Made by a program: the position numbers and the translations under genes
The notes under the pieces: generated by a model
The model's input: only the letters and a program-made list of their open reading frames with translations
What the model was told of the DNA's origin: nothing
Databases searched by the model: none
Source of the DNA: Saksenaea vasiformis B4078
Lineage: Eukaryota; Mucoromycota; Mucoromycetes; Mucorales; Saksenaeaceae
Direction of reading: 5' to 3'
Length of the DNA: 64,000 bases
Assembly: GCA_000697055.1 (NCBI GenBank)
Contig: JNDT01002360.1
Location: 225,227 to 289,226, forward strand
Shown here: positions 49,822 through 62,529 of the stretch, piece after piece
Layout of the letters: each line of letters opens with the position of its first letter
Numbering within the stretch: position 1 is the first letter of the stretch

Positions 49822-50692
49822 TGCGCTATCCGCCTAACATAATCATGCTTACTGCTTTCGTACAAGTCAAAAGCGGAAAGCTATGTGTTGATGGAGTTGC
49901 CATTTGTTAAAAAGAGTTTCCATCGTTTCCTCTGCTATCGTACATTTGTTGGTGGTTAATGAAACGTACATACTATAGCTCATTAAAGTTATCACACTTG
50001 TCTACCTGTAGTGCCAGTATCGCCCTAACTATCCACTGAGCTGTGATACATCTCTTATTAAAAGGTGATGTAGCATTTTTGTAAGAGTCTACAATACTGC
50101 AGCGTTTATTTCTATTAAAATATTCCCATCTATTTCCTTTGAACCTACATTTCTGACAATGTCAATAAAAGGATTAGACTTTCGCTACTATCTTGCTTGT
50201 ATATGCAGACTGTAAGTCAAGTTCTGAGCTCACCAAAGTGACCCGCTACAATGGAAGATCTCTGATTTTCTGTGGTTTGGTGGAATAATGTTCGATTTGA
50301 TCATGCAGTTTAAACCTCCAGGAAACTTTCGGTATTGGCTGAGTAGATCATTGCAACCCAATTCTGCACATGAAGGATGACCTTTCCTAGACTTCAATGT
50401 GATGCCGATGGAAGAGGTTGGATATGTCTCTTTTGTCATCTTGTGTAGCTCTACCAATGGTGAATGCTTTCAGAGACTCTCTTAGCCTAAAATGACCCGA
50501 CTTGAGGCCAATCTCGCGCCGATCCACCGGTTAGGATACGGCCGTGTGGTATGATTACAAAATCATACTTGTCTTGCAGGTAAGTGAATTGACATCTCAA
50601 GAAGCGTTCCGTTTACTAACCATGAACAGATTTGTTCAATAAACAGTACATTGACAATTATGATAATTACTAGCCGCTTTGTACAAAAAAAA
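49822..50692. other. Convergent intergenic region (VTC4 / DYRK kinase)
   Basis: Both neighbours end here. A minus-strand ORF of 75 codons (50230-50457) has no recognisable domain or intron structure. No repeat was noticed. Confidence 0.35.
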
Positions 50693-51208
50693 TCAATTGC
50701 TCTTTTTACATCTTATCCAGGGATGCTTAAACGCTTTATGGGGAGTAATTCGATGGCTGGGATCCCACTGCAAGCATTGATCGATGAAATCTGTGAAATT
50801 TTCATCGGTACACTTCAAGGCCTGGGCTAACTTCTTTGTTCCTGGCTTCCTCCTTCGGCCTTTCGAGTTTGGAACAATACGCGGGTTTCCATATGCATCT
50901 AAGTACAGTTAGACCATGCATTTGCATAAGACTTTAATTTACCGAAAAACAGTTTCCTTCTTGTGCTCCCATTTATCAGATGGTTTTCTGGCACACCTTG
51001 TATTTCCATGATACACGCTAGTTGATCCTGCTCGTTTTCTCCCGGAAAAATGGGATGTCCTAATCAAGCAAAGGTTGAGGGCTCGCCTGCATGATGCCAG
51101 TAAAGTTACCTGTAAACAGTTCCGCCAAAATACATCCCACACTCCACATATCGATAGCCATGCTATAGTTCAGTCCTGACAGAACATGTAAGCAGAATAG
51201 TAACGATA

Positions 51209-51239
<31 letters not shown>

Positions 51240-54200
51240 AACGCGCATGTACCTAGTATGACCTCAGGGGAACGATAGAACCGACTTTGAATGTAGGTAT
51301 AGACTATTCCACGCAGATGAGAAGATGTCTTGCTTCGCGGTGTGTATACCTTTCTCGCTCTCAAGGCATGAGCTTCCGAAATCAATCACCTTGATCGTGC
51401 TTTTTGTGGGATGTTTGAGCAAAATATTCTAATCGTCACGAGAGTAAATAAAGACCGAGGTAAACAAATCATTTTAAGCTCACCTCTGGTTTCAGATCAC
51501 AGTGAATTAGCTTGTGTTTCGACAACAGCAGAAGAGAATTGAGAAGTTGGATTGTAAACCTTTATACATATGTAAAAAAAAATGAGATCCTCGAAAAACC
51601 GTGCTTGAACACTTACCGCCGGATCAGACCCATACTAAAACCTTGGAAATTATTGCTTTTGATAAAATCGTACAAGTTGATGCTAAGACATTCAAACGCT
51701 ATGCAAAGATGACTTCGGAAATAAAAATGATCGGTCATCCGGACGTTGTTATGTTTATCTTCAGGATCCTGCATCTCCTTGTTCAGTCTATGTTGACCCA
51801 CTTATCTTCATCTCTTACCCATCGCATCAAGTCCTCGAGGATCTTTACTTCTACCATCGCTTGTGCATGAAATCGTTTTTTGTTTCGAATAATTTTCACC
51901 GCTACTGTCTGACCCGATTTATGGTCAAAGCATTTGATAACCTGACCAAACGATCCTTTTCCCATCACCTCGAGTACTTCGTAACGATAGACTAGATGGT
52001 CTCGTAGTACAATGTGATAATCACCTCGGTCGTCATCGTATCCAAAATTCGATGTGGTATGTTCGGGTGATGCGTGGCGTTTTTTGGCATGTGTACCCAC
52101 AAAATAGATTTGCGAATGTTCGAGAATTTCGGATCTTTCATAAGGAGATAAATTGGTTTTGTACAGTTTCAACGCAGCTATTGAAGGGAGAAAATAAGTG
52201 TGTGTCATCCTTTACCATCGTATTGCTTACTTTGAGGACTCATAGCCACTCTTAATCCTTTTTCTTTTTCTTTAATAAGCTTGGATTGCTCTTCCAGCTT
52301 GGCTCGGCTTTGTTCCGTTTCTTGTTTAGAGTAGAGATTAACAATTTCTTCCCGTGCACTGGCTGTGGTGCTTGTACTGATATTCTCGAGAACATCTTCC
52401 TCCTGCTTGCTCCTTTGGGACTTTCCAGTATCCGTGTTCAGGCTCCATGAATCATCGACTACCATTTCTTGCAGCCGCTCATGAAACGTGGACATTTTGC
52501 GTCTATTGCTGGACGAGACGGTTTCTGAGGAAACTGGGGCTAGATGAGAACCATCACTTGTCTGTTTGATCGACTCTGGTAAAGTAATAACGCCCTGCGC
52601 TGATATCAGATTGACAGAGAGTCGACGCGATTTTTCCTTCTCTTTCTCCAACTGATCTTGCAATAAACCGTTGGCATTGGTAAAGGAAGGACGACGTTCG
52701 CCTCCTACTGGATGTACTTTGTTGCTTGTATACATGCTGACAGCGCTCAGCTTGCCATGACGAGAGGCTGTGTCATGCTTATCTGCAGTGATTCCATTCT
52801 TGTTCCACTTATTTGGTACTTTCAACGCTGAAGTGGGGCTCGGTTTCCATATCGATTTCGAGTCGGTAGGCACCGATTTGGAAGGATCTGAAACAATGGT
52901 CGACCCAGAGTACACAGTGGTTGTAGGCCCTATTTTGGCCGTTGATTGTCGTTTCTGTATTGGCTTGTTTTTCCGGCTGGAGTCGTGGTTTCCAGGACTG
53001 GACTGCTCGTCTTCACTGTTTTCTTTTTTTGAATGACGAGATGGTTTTGACACCGGAAGCGGTATGCGTGTAGGCGATCGACGCGGTAGCAACTTGGAAT
53101 GGTTAGCTTTCGTGTCGCATTCAGGCAATGTCAAGCTGACGGTCAATGGGACGGCCAGAGAGGTCATGGAAACCTGTGATAGATGTTATGCAACGTACAA
53201 TCACAAAAACTGCATCCCCTCCACTCCCCTTTTCTGTTTATTTCTTACCTCCACCCCTTTTTTCTCTGAAGATTGTTTGGTTTCAGAAAGCTGGTTGTGA
53301 CGGCACGCTGTGTTTTTAGGCGAGTCTATTGCTTCCTTGGAAGTCTTTGGTCGTACCAATGAGCTACGCTTAATATTGACTTTGGCTGGCATCTCAGCAT
53401 CACTGTCATCCGTTAGCAGCGGATCGAAATCAGCTAATGCCCGATTCGCTTTTCCACAACTGAGTGTTGAGAAGTTACTGGTCTTCCAATTGCGCGTCGG
53501 GCCATCGTCAGGAGGGATATCTCGCGTAACATGTATACTTTGTGCCCGCTGTAAACTCAACCGGACAAGGCGAGATCTTGGGGATGAAGGTACCTCGTCC
53601 TGCATAGGTATTCGATGACCATCCACTCTTTCTTGTGTTTCTTTTGATTTGTACGTTGAAAAGGGTGAGTTACATTTTGCAGAGTTGCCTGATTTTATAG
53701 CGGGAATAGTGCTCGTGGTTAATCTCGGTTGATCGATTTTCGGCGTTGCAACGGTCAAAGTTGATTCTGTTGCTGGTCGACTGTCACTAAAATCAGTATC
53801 TACCCTCCTAAAATGTTCATCGCTTTCTGCTGTCAATGTCCGTATGTGGCGATAGGTAGAACGTTTCTTGGTGACGGGAAAGCTAGATCGGTTCAATTTG
53901 GATTTGGGGGTAGGAAGGCGAGTGGGGTTTTTGAGGGTATTGATAGTCAAGGCGGATTTGGAGTCATTTATTTTATCGGTTGAAAGTTCGACGTTCAGTG
54001 GAACCGAGTGTTGCTTCCCTTGTGTCTCATCAGCAGTTGTCATCTGACAAACAGAAACATTAGATGCATGCGTGTTTTTCTCTGAGTGATCCATCTCGGG
54101 AGAATTAGCTAACTGTGTCGAGCTGTGTTTCGATGTCATGTCTTGGGTATCTTGTTCATTAGATGTTGTCAGAAGAGGATCAAATCGCTGAATTAATGTT

Positions 54201-55044
54201 TGGGATGTCCGGTCTGTTTCCGTTTCAAATTTGCTCCGCAGGCTAGCAAACGCTGATGAGGGAACGATGTTGAGGGTCTTTCTCGTTTGCTTGTGGGATT
54301 TCGTGGATACATTCCGCGATCCGATTTCCTTTTTCGAAAAATGATTGTCCAGGGATGATAATGTGCTAACACCGTCCACATCATGGGTTTCCTGGTTTAG
54401 CCAAGCCGGCTCGTTCGGTATTGTTGAAATTGAGTCTGAGACGTGAGGGTTCTGATTGTCGTAGTAAAAGGAGATGGTATTGTCAAGTAAGTCTCTTTCG
54501 CTTGTGACTATATTTGTAGAGTCGGTACTTTGTGAAGATCCACTACTTGATCTCGGATGATCGGTAGGAGATAAACAGAGACCGTCTTCTTTTTTGAAAC
54601 ATGTCAATTTTGTTTCTCTGAAATCGTCAATATCCGTATCTGGTGTAGTCCATTCATTCTATCAAAAAAAATGAGATTAAATAAGTTAGGTTTAGACATA
54701 CTTACACTTATTTTTTGTGATGTATCTCTTAAAGTAGAACTTGCTCGCGATAAACAACAAGATGTTGAATCTGAATCCCATGATACTGGCTGGCGATCGG
54801 TCACTTTCATATTTGAATCCGGTAGTAAGCCCGATCTATTTTGTGTTGTGACAAGTTCAGTACGCTTTTGATTCCAGCTTGCAGCGTCTGCTATCTGTCT
54901 CTCTAAATCTTGTAACTGTCTACGTCTTTCAGCATGTTTTTGTTGTCTTTCATGAGGAGATTGTATGGTATGCCATTCTTTTGTTGTTAATAGTGATTTG
55001 TTGTCGTTGTCGTTATCAAGAAAAGTCGGAGAATCGCGAATCAT
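50693..55044 (-). CDS. DYRK-family dual-specificity protein kinase (Pom1/DYRK2-like)
   Basis: Autophosphorylates a Tyr and then phosphorylates Ser/Thr; fungal relatives (Pom1, Yak1-like kinases) regulate polarity, size and stress. The first about 900 residues (55044-52205) are low-complexity Ser/Thr/Asp-rich sequence with short basic stretches. Next come the DH-box ALKLYKTNLSPYERSEILEH, the NAPA-type YDDDRGDYHIVLRDHLVYRY, the Gly-rich loop VMGKGSFGQVIKCFD, VAVKIIRNKKRF, the catalytic loop HCDLKPENILL, DFGSSC, and the activation loop VYTYIQSRFYRSPEVILG with the DYRK YxY. The C-lobe has YSMAIDMWSVGCILAELFTG, IVPNSKGRRRKPGTKKLAQ and CLQWDPSHRITPHKAFKHPW. Stop TGA 50693-50695. About ten introns; one holds a TAA microsatellite (51205-51238). 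The class-2 features (DH-box, NAPA) argue against Yak1. Confidence 0.93.
51205..51238 (+). repeat. TAA trinucleotide microsatellite in a DYRK-gene intron
   Basis: About ten consecutive taa/ata units (aataataataataataataat and flanks). On the gene strand this gives a tatta-rich intron just before the exon NYSMAIDMW. Confidence 0.85.
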
Positions 55045-57187
55045 TATTTACACTTTTTTCGGTTACTATTTAGCATGAAAAATTGAATATGTGGACCCTA
55101 CCTGATAGTAGGCTTATGCGTCAAAATTGGTCGGGTCAAACTATAGGAGAAAGAAAAACATGACTTAGGAGTCGTGGCGGTCATAACTCTCTTTTAACTT
55201 ACTGAATGGTCAAGTAATGCAAGGTTTGAATGAAGAACGGAGAATGTCGGTAGTAGTTGTTGATGAATGGAAACAATTACGAACAGGAAGTACCCAATGC
55301 CAAATAAAGCTCTACATTCATTATCAGCAAGAGTAGTAATAGAAGAAAAAAAATATAAGCTACTTTTCTCCCTTCTGTCTCTTTGTTAAAAAAAAGCGTG
55401 TGACGAACAAAAAAAGGGTCGTACCCAAGCGTCTGCACTTCACTCGTTAAACATATATTTAATCTCCGCAAACATTTGCGTCATGGCTCGCTTGAGCATA
55501 CTGATTTACTACATTTGGCCCAGTCTCATCTCCGTTCGCAAGGTAATTAAATGATACTTTTAATGTGCATGTAATTGTTTATCTAATGTTTTCTTACACT
55601 AATTTATGGAGATTTTGCTGGGGAAAGCTGTAAAATATCACTTGATCTAATTATTACCATCGAAACAGCTAACCAATGTATGCAGTTTCCAAGGGTAAGC
55701 TGTCGCACAGTTTCTCTATGTTCCTGCTGAGTTTCTTCCATGTAATGTCAATTTTTGCGCGTGTACTCGAGCAAGGCATAGAATACCGACATGAAAGTTG
55801 AATATTTGATCAATGAATAACTTCTTTCCAGATGGGAGTTATGTCAACGACCTATAAGGCTAGTCAACATTCAAGTATTAAAAATAACAAATAACACAAT
55901 ACTGTCGTTTTTGTATCATCGCCATTGCTATACTGCTGTAAATCCTTCCTCAAAATGCCTTCTAACGATCCATATCCGAAGAAAGCGATAAACTCTATTC
56001 TGCGGCCTTTGCGTGTTAGATGATGGTATACTTTTACGTTATCTCCGAAGCAAATCCCAACTGACTCTCTGTACCTGCCTTTGCTCCCACTTTCCGTGCC
56101 GTTTCTCGCGGTTTTTTGCACCCTCCCTTTTTTCCGCACTTGTCCCTTTATCCTCTGTCTTTTTATTTCCCTTTGCTTCAGGGCTACTGATTTTCTTTAT
56201 GTCTGAAAACATCGAACGAGACCATACATCTGCAGACACTGTGTCAAATGTCAATGTCAATAAATCAATGCGTGAAGCGATATTATCACGGTAAATATAA
56301 CGTCCAGAAATCATCTTCCTAAACGAATTACTCTTATATTCAGTAAAAGATGGTAACGAGAACGCTGATAATCAAATAATGCACCGTCGGGTCATTATTA
56401 AGGGCATCACATGCTGTACCTCGGCATGGTTATAATGCAAGCGTAATGCAACAAGACAATAACAGTAACGATAGCTATGTCTCGGTTTTTGGTGAGCTAC
56501 ACTTATATCCCTTTATATCCTTTTATCATTGTTTAATACCGATGAAGGTGAGCAAATGCGGATAACGAATAGAATGCTACGCTATAGTAACGGTCACTGT
56601 TCAACAATAAAGCTGCCACCGAAATGACACATATCAATCAGTTCTGAGTGCACGGGTCCAGATAGAAGGGCTGCTCGCTTGAAAGAGTCTCGGACATATC
56701 TTTTTTCATTGTGACGCTTTAAAATAACTGATCCCCTAACTTTTGTCTTACGTACTTACAGTTAAACATTTCTTGTTTGGTACCTTAAAAACGCACGGTA
56801 GGTCGATAGACTTATGCAGTCTATGCAACAAAACGCAAACGCCATCGAAACGTGCTGCGTTAGCGCGAGATGAAATGAAGAAAGGAATTCTTTTATCTTG
56901 TATCGTGCTAAGCTAAGTTCAACGGTTGAGATGGAACTTACTCGCCGCAATACAGTGGCAAGTTACTGGGTCACCGTGTTGCTTAGTATATGCTCCCACG
57001 TATTCCTATTTCTTCATCAATTGTGCAGGATTAGTTATCTCATGTGCTTTACGCCCTTTACACAAACAAACCTATTCGGGATTTAGTATTGGACGGCTTT
57101 TTTTTTGTTCGCATGATACTGTGGGTATCAGTTTTCTTCTTTTATCAGCTATACTTTCCCTCTTCCTTTTCTTTTGTAGGCGGCAGA
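55045..57187. other. Gene-poor region upstream of the DYRK and promethin-like genes
   Basis: I could not support a gene. A short exon-like stretch at 55483-55541 (MARLSILIYYIWPSLISVRK, followed by a GTAATT donor) is hydrophobic but has no clear partner exon. Overlapping ORFs on both strands at 55864-56314 and 56762-57180 show no domain. Divergent promoters are expected near both ends. Confidence 0.35.
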
Positions 57188-57725
57188 ATGCAGGAAGAAC
57201 CTTCGGACAGCTCAAACTACGACGCGCTGGTAGTCCTGCTATTGGCATGTAAAGATGTCTTGAAGCGTGTGCCCTATATAGACACCCTCATGAATACATG
57301 TTGGATTCCAGTAAAGGAAACAGTTCAACAGCTGTGGCGATAGTACGTTATCTTCTTCTTTGTATATCTTCTTGTTTTTCATTTTTTTATTTTTTTCGCG
57401 TGCTGATCCTTGACTCTATAAATACAGCATGGAATTTCGCCTTCTCGTTATAACTTTTGCAATCCTCTCCGTTATTCCAGTTGGCGTATTTCTTTGCTAT
57501 GCTACGATCGCTGTACTTGCCATTACGTTCGTTACAGTCTCTTTGTGGATACTTCTTTTTTCGATCTCAATGGCCCTCGGTCTTGGTGTCCTGGCGCCTT
57601 TTCTTATCTGCAGTCTGTTGGTGTCCGTAACACTAGTTGCTTGCTTTCAGGTGTGGATGATTATTTCCCCTAGTATCAGTTTTAAAGGAAGACAGAGAGA
57701 ACGTTTGGATGGTCAGACCGACTAA
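57188..57725 (+). CDS. Promethin/LDAF1-like membrane protein (lipid droplet organisation)
   Basis: Two exons. The first (MQEEPSDSSNYDALVVLLLA) holds an amphipathic helix region with PYIDTLMNTCWIPVKETV. A 90-nt intron of gtacgttatc...aatacag joins QLWR to YMEFRLLVITFAILSVIPVG. The rest is a long hydrophobic hairpin: VFLCYATIAVLAITFVTVSL, then LFSISMALGLGVLAPFLICS and LLVSVTLVACFQVWMI, ending with a short polar tail and TAA 57723-57725. The double hairpin after an N-terminal amphipathic helix matches promethin-type proteins (LDAF1, yeast Ldo), which work with seipin at lipid droplets. The match is by topology and general pattern, so other small four-TM families remain possible. About 150 residues. 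Confidence 0.5.
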
Positions 57726-57821
57726 TAGACATGAATTGTGCATCACCTTACCAAAAAAAAAAAAAGACGGGAACTTTGATGTAATTGGTTCGTTAAATTT
57801 TCCGCATCAATAATCACTGTA

Positions 57822-58256
57822 GTGACAGAGAACAGCATTAACCAGAGACTCTCTCGAGCTAACGTTTTTAAGTTATTGAAGGTTGATCACGTTGTAACTG
57901 CTGCGTTCGAGACCATGAGATTGCCGTCGATCCCATCATCTGGCGATTTTCTGGAAACTTTAACACATCGGTTTGGGGGTTCTGTTCTGCTGATTTATTC
58001 ATCTGTGATAGCCAAAGTCCTACAAAACGTGCCTTCTAAACATACTTCAACAATGGCTGTTTCATTTGATTTCGGTGGATGTTGTTACGCTTCTCTCTTT
58101 GACCTGCATTACCTCAGTGTGGCTTGTGTTGCTGAATCAGAGGTCTTACCTTGTGAATCATCGGCGAATTCTGACACGACCCCCTTGTGGGTTCATTTCT
58201 TTTTGGACAACTACCAGGATTACAAAAAAAACCGCCATTTTCAGTTCCTCGGGTAG
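57822..58256 (+). CDS. Unrecognised ORF of 144 codons
   Basis: Single open frame with no intron, signal peptide or known domain. It has a Cys/Phe-rich middle (FDFGGCCYASLFDLHYLSVA) and ends KNRHFQFLG. It lies between the promethin-like gene and the Zn2Cys6 gene, with an AT-rich 5' flank. It may be spurious; length alone is the main support. Confidence 0.2.
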   Translation: MTENSINQRLSRANVFKLLKVDHVVTAAFETMRLPSIPSSGDFLETLTHRFGGSVLLIYSSVIAKVLQNVPSKHTSTMAVSFDFGGCCYASLFDLHYLSVACVAESEVLPCESSANSDTTPLWVHFFLDNYQDYKKNRHFQFLG

Positions 58257-58518
58257 TCAAGACAGACTAGGAAAAGATTCAAACTTTTAACCTCCTCCCC
58301 CGCTACTGCGTCTTCTACTATGGTAACAAATAAAAAAGAGCCTTTTTTGTTCATCTTGCGGATCTTTGCTCGTCTACGCAACTTCTGTGTTACATAAATA
58401 TAAAATCCACATTCTGTAGCTGGTGTCACCTTGAAGCGATATAAAAACACCATAAAAGCTCGTCAAAGTCGGGAGGATAATACAATAATAAACAGTTTCT
58501 TCTGTTCGCTCCTTCCAT

Positions 58519-59279
58519 ATGTCGCGTCTCCAGGCTGTTGAATCCTCTCATTGCACCTTTAAGACACGTCTGTGCACAGGTCAACCAAACTGTTCGCAGT
58601 GTCAGCAAAATAAACCTTGGCGTATGGCTTTTGTGACCGATCGTGGCAATTGTCAGACGATCTTTAAATCAAAAAGTACAGGAACAATCATATCGACCAT
58701 GACAACTGCCTCGGCAAACAGCAGCGTGCGGCGATTAAGCTCAGGCTCGGCATGTGAAGCATGTCGCCGGCGGAAAACAAAGTGCGACGGCGGGAAGCCA
58801 TGTGCGTATTGTGCATCCAATCATATTGAATGTATTCATCGTCCCAGCAGACGACGTCGATCACCTGGAACGCTGAACCGAACCAGTTGGAATCAATCAG
58901 AATCAACAGGTAATACAATAACCTCTGTAAATAAACATTTCTCGATCCAGATATTGTAGATCTTGGGAACGCCGCTATGAAACAGCCTAGTTCCTCCTGT
59001 GATGTCTCATGCAGTTCGGAAGCTTCTGTTTCACCTACAGATCGTCAAGACTCGCTGTTCCACCACGTAACAATCCCTATCAAAGAAGAAATTCCTAGCA
59101 TGATGGGTATGTGAATAGTAGCACTGCTGTGCTATATCTCTAACCACTCCGTAGATCAATTGTCTTGCCGTACCTTTTCAGCAGTCATAGACTACAGTAG
59201 TACGTATCCCATCTATCCGCTGTCAACGAGAAACCACGCTACGCATCAACAGTCGAGCATCAATCCAGCATCTTCCTAA
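58519..59279 (+). CDS. Small Zn2Cys6 binuclear-cluster transcription factor
   Basis: Fungal DNA-binding protein. The cluster CEACRRRKTKC, then DGGKPCAYCASNHIEC, gives the standard C-x2-C-x6-C-x5-C-x2-C-x6-C spacing, followed by a basic linker RPSRRRRSPG. Two introns (after ESTG.. near 58911 and after PSMM near 59107) join exons STDLGNAAMKQPSSSCDVS and then DQLSCRTFSAVIDYSSTYPI. Stop TAA 59277-59279. No fungal-specific TF regulatory domain is present, so it is unusually short (about 220 residues). The motif TIPIKEEIPSMM could be a sumoylation or interaction site (IKEE). The start is uncertain: 58519 is the first ATG; 58699 (MTTASANSSVRR) gives a more usual N-terminus close to the cluster. Confidence 0.85.
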
Positions 59280-60540
59280 AGCATCATTTTATGAATCACC
59301 GTTATCTTCTTTTTACGTCGTGTACTGCCGCTATATCCTATGCTCTGCAGAGAGGCTTACTATGCTGCTAATTAATTCTTCCTTGTTCCCAGACACCTAT
59401 CATTTTTCCTTTTGATCACCGGTCTATAGTCTTTTATGTATTCTCCTGTCCTTTATACTTTTATCGGTTCTAACTTTGACTCCATATGCCACAAACATTC
59501 CTTCTGGCATTGTGATAAATCAGCTTTGTATGATCTAATTGAATTAATGGAATGTTCTATTGATGCAACGCGTTATCTTCTACGATTTTAGAACCACTAA
59601 GAACAAGAAATACTGATTAGGGCCTATCCGCACAAACACAAAATAATTAGTGCTAAAAACACATGGCTGAACTTACAGTATGTTACTCTCTTTGGTTCAT
59701 ACGTGCAATATGGGAGCTGATGGCAATATTAAGCCTAAAATATACGGATCCTTTTGTATGTCATAAAAAGCACAACTTGCGTCTGATCAAGGGAGCTATG
59801 ATCATCATGATCTACCTGAATACAGCTGCGATCACATGGATAATACTCATGAAACGGTTCAAATTCACCATGTGCGTTTCAGGATATATTTGGAAAGGCA
59901 ACATCTTTCGAGTTGGATCGCTGATCGGATCGTGCACGATCAGGCACCAGCCGAATGTCACCTTTGCTTATTCGTTTATTCTTGCATGTACATTTGTCTG
60001 TCATAGTTATAACGCTGCTGATTCCGACGATTACTGGTCATGGGTTTACGGATGGAAAGCCCATCAAACGAACCAGAAAAGGCGAGCATACGGTTCTAGT
60101 CCTACATCAGCTAAAGTTACCACCACAGACCCATTTTATACAGATATACAGATGATCTTTGTTGGAGATGATCCCAAAGAAATATCTACAAAATCTTCGA
60201 TTTCCTATTATTTATGTAGCCACCCGAAAATTAAACACTCTTCTCATAACGCGGGGGTATTTTTCTGACTGACTGGCATGAAAGTTATCGCCTTGTTGGT
60301 GATGAAATAAATCTCCTTTAAATTTAGACTTATAACAACAGGAATACCCTGGTGCCTCTGGTACAACGTAAAGCAAGCTATAAGACGACCTGATCAAGAG
60401 TACTCATGTCCGTGGAAGTCCATGCAAACGGTAAGCTACCATACCGGAGTTTACATTTCCGGTGACTGTCTACCGGGGATTCATCTGTGGGCAAACACAA
60501 CCGCGCGCACGCGTTATTAACTGTTCTGTTACCTTTCTCA
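59280..60540. other. Intergenic region with one weak ORF
   Basis: Apart from the ORF at 59663-60268, I see no gene. The DNA just before cyclophilin (60480-60540) is C/A-rich and CG-containing (cacaaccgcgcgcacgcg), a likely promoter or leader for a highly expressed gene. Confidence 0.35.
59663..60268 (+). CDS. Hypothetical protein with possible membrane helices
   Basis: A 201-codon ORF. Hydrophobic stretches are CYSLWFIRAIWELMAILSL, IKGAMIIMIYLNTAAITWII and VTFAYSFILACTFVC; the C-terminal third is polar. It is not recognised. Some blocks (IIMIYLNTAAITWIILMK) look like real membrane protein. The junctions may be exon boundaries (a donor-like gtatgt at 59756 and ttcag near 59880), so the true gene model may differ. 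Confidence 0.35.
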   Translation: MAELTVCYSLWFIRAIWELMAILSLKYTDPFVCHKKHNLRLIKGAMIIMIYLNTAAITWIILMKRFKFTMCVSGYIWKGNIFRVGSLIGSCTIRHQPNVTFAYSFILACTFVCHSYNAADSDDYWSWVYGWKAHQTNQKRRAYGSSPTSAKVTTTDPFYTDIQMIFVGDDPKEISTKSSISYYLCSHPKIKHSSHNAGVFF

Positions 60541-61343
60541 ATGGCTGCCAAAAATCTCCCCAAAGTTTTCTTCGACGTTCACATCAGCGGAAAGTCTGCT
60601 GGTCGCATGACATTCAAGGTATGTAAGAAAGAAAAACTTAGTTCTAGTGTTATATTCAAATGGTGGTCGTGTTTAGCTTTTCGCCGACACCGTCCCCAAG
60701 ACCGCCGAAAACTTCCGTGCACTCTGCACTGGTGAGAAGGGCGTGGGAAAGTTTGGAAAGCCTCTCCATTACAAGAACAGCATGTTGTAAGCATCAAGCA
60801 TAGATTTTTCAGTCGGAATAGATCTAATTTCGTATTTAGCCACCGAATTATCCCCGGATTCATGGCTCAAGGTGGTGGTACGTTGTGCTTGCTGTTTTTT
60901 CCTGTATATGCCTCTCATCAGATACAAATAGATTTCACGATGGGCGATGGCCGTGGTGGCGAATCTATCTACGGTGCTAAGTTCCCTGAGTAAGTCCTAA
61001 CATGTGAGAAATGGAGCAAATAAGCTGAATGATCACGATAGTGAGAACTTCACGTTGAAGCACTCTGCTCCTGGTGTTCTGTCTATGGCTAATGCTGGAC
61101 CTGTAAGTTCGATTAGGCTCTGGAAGTAAGGACATGGTTAGCTGACATCATTCACAGAATACCAACGGATCCCAGTTTTTCATCACCTTCGATAAGACCC
61201 CTTGGTTGGATGGTAATCATACCGTGTTTGGCCAGATTGTTGAAGGCAATGAAGTGTTGAAGGCTTTGGAAAAGATTGGAAGCGGCAATGGAAGACCTAT
61301 GGCCAAGGCTGAGATTGTCGACTGTGGCGAATTGACTGAATAA
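60541..61343 (+). CDS. CPR1: Cyclophilin A-type peptidyl-prolyl cis-trans isomerase
   Basis: Cytosolic prolyl isomerase and cyclosporin A receptor. Exons join as [20 protein letters not shown], then [76 protein letters not shown] and [20 protein letters not shown], ending IVDCGELTE. The catalytic Arg (FHRIIPGFM) and the cyclosporin-binding Trp (TPWLDG) are present. About 165 residues, the family's standard single-domain length. Five short introns. Start ATG 60541 gives the conserved N-terminus; stop TAA 61341-61343. Confidence 0.97.
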
Positions 61344-61424
61344 GCATAGAGACCTTTTTTTTCGTGTAGATTTCAATACAAACTCTTGCTCACGCGTAAT
61401 GTATACTATATGTGATTGCATTAT

Positions 61425-62395
61425 ACTATTTATTGAATTACTTTTTACACTGCTTTAAATAAATTTTGCGTCCATCAAGGGTCCAATTTGCGCTAAGGAA
61501 AAGATTGGACTTGCGTTATTACTTCATCAACTTTTCATCAGAGTATCGAATAACTTACGTGAACTTGGACCCTTCTATGGACACATAATTTATTCAAGCA
61601 GCATAAAAAGGTAATTCCTGGTTAGTAAATGGAATAATATTTGGATGTCATTTTACTTACCCCCGAGGGGTATTGCCAAACAGTAGTGGCATCCAGCCAC
61701 CGCACCTGACTCGGTGGGGGCGGTTTGATTTGACGATGGCTTCCAATGGAGCGGCCACGTTTGGAACGGCGTGCAGAGGACTTGAAGCGATACAACGTCT
61801 GGCGATCTATTCCGAAAGATGAGAGATCCTGATTGTACGACAACATTTACTTACTTAAGTGAAGGGCGAAAAGCACCAACACAGCCAAGACAGTTCGGGA
61901 CAGAGGTCATGCAGCCTAAACGGCAGACAGAAAACATGAATAATCTTGTATGTACATAAATTGACATCCTTACCGGGGACGTTGAAGAGGACAGAGCCAA
62001 AGAAAAAAAAAGGAAATTCGTACGTTCGTTTAAGTATGGATTATTTTGGGTGGAACCGGTCCTTATCGTAAGACATTTTTACTGCTTTCCGATGGGATAC
62101 TGGGAATCCATCGCTGAAGTACCTCAATGCAAAAAACGGTTTTTTGTTTCAATGAGACATTTCCTTATCGTGAGACATTTTTACTGCTTTCCAACGGGAT
62201 ATCGGGAAACGATCACTGAAGCACCTCAATGCAAAAATGGGGTCACCAAGGTGCGAACTATTCCTTGGACTGAAGCAAAATAAACTACTCCCCTGCGCAA
62301 AAGGTCGTCGCTTCCCAACGCGAAATTATTACACATGAACGTCTGAGGATATCTAACTGACGCAAATGCTTGTTCAAAATCCAGTAAATGTATTA
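61425..62395 (+). repeat. Copy of repeat family A (A8)
   Basis: Left end tatttattgaattacttttt. The foldback uses taaattttgcgtccatcaag and tatggacacataatttattc. It then has ggttagtaaatggaataata, gcgtgcagaggacttgaagc, cagttcgggacagaggtcat, gaggacagagccaaag, ggaaattcgtacgttcgttt, tattttgggtggaacc, and two blocks of acatttttactgctttcc type. It ends gacgcaaatgcttgttcaaa and atccagtaaatg. Near-collinear with A7 and, at its ends, with A6. Confidence 0.8.
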
Positions 62396-62529
62396 GTATA
62401 TGGTGAGAAACTGTCGTGTTTGTATCGGTTCATGTTTCCTGACGTCTGGATGGGCCGGTATTGGAACGCCGCCGCAAGTCATGAAGCGAGGGTTGCGCGT
62501 TCGGCGAGATTGACCTTCACTCCACTTTG

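Noticed and set aside
55864..56314. ORFs on both strands as a gene pair
   Set aside because: They overlap each other antisense, are low-complexity Lys/Glu or Leu/Phe-rich, and show no domain or splice support.
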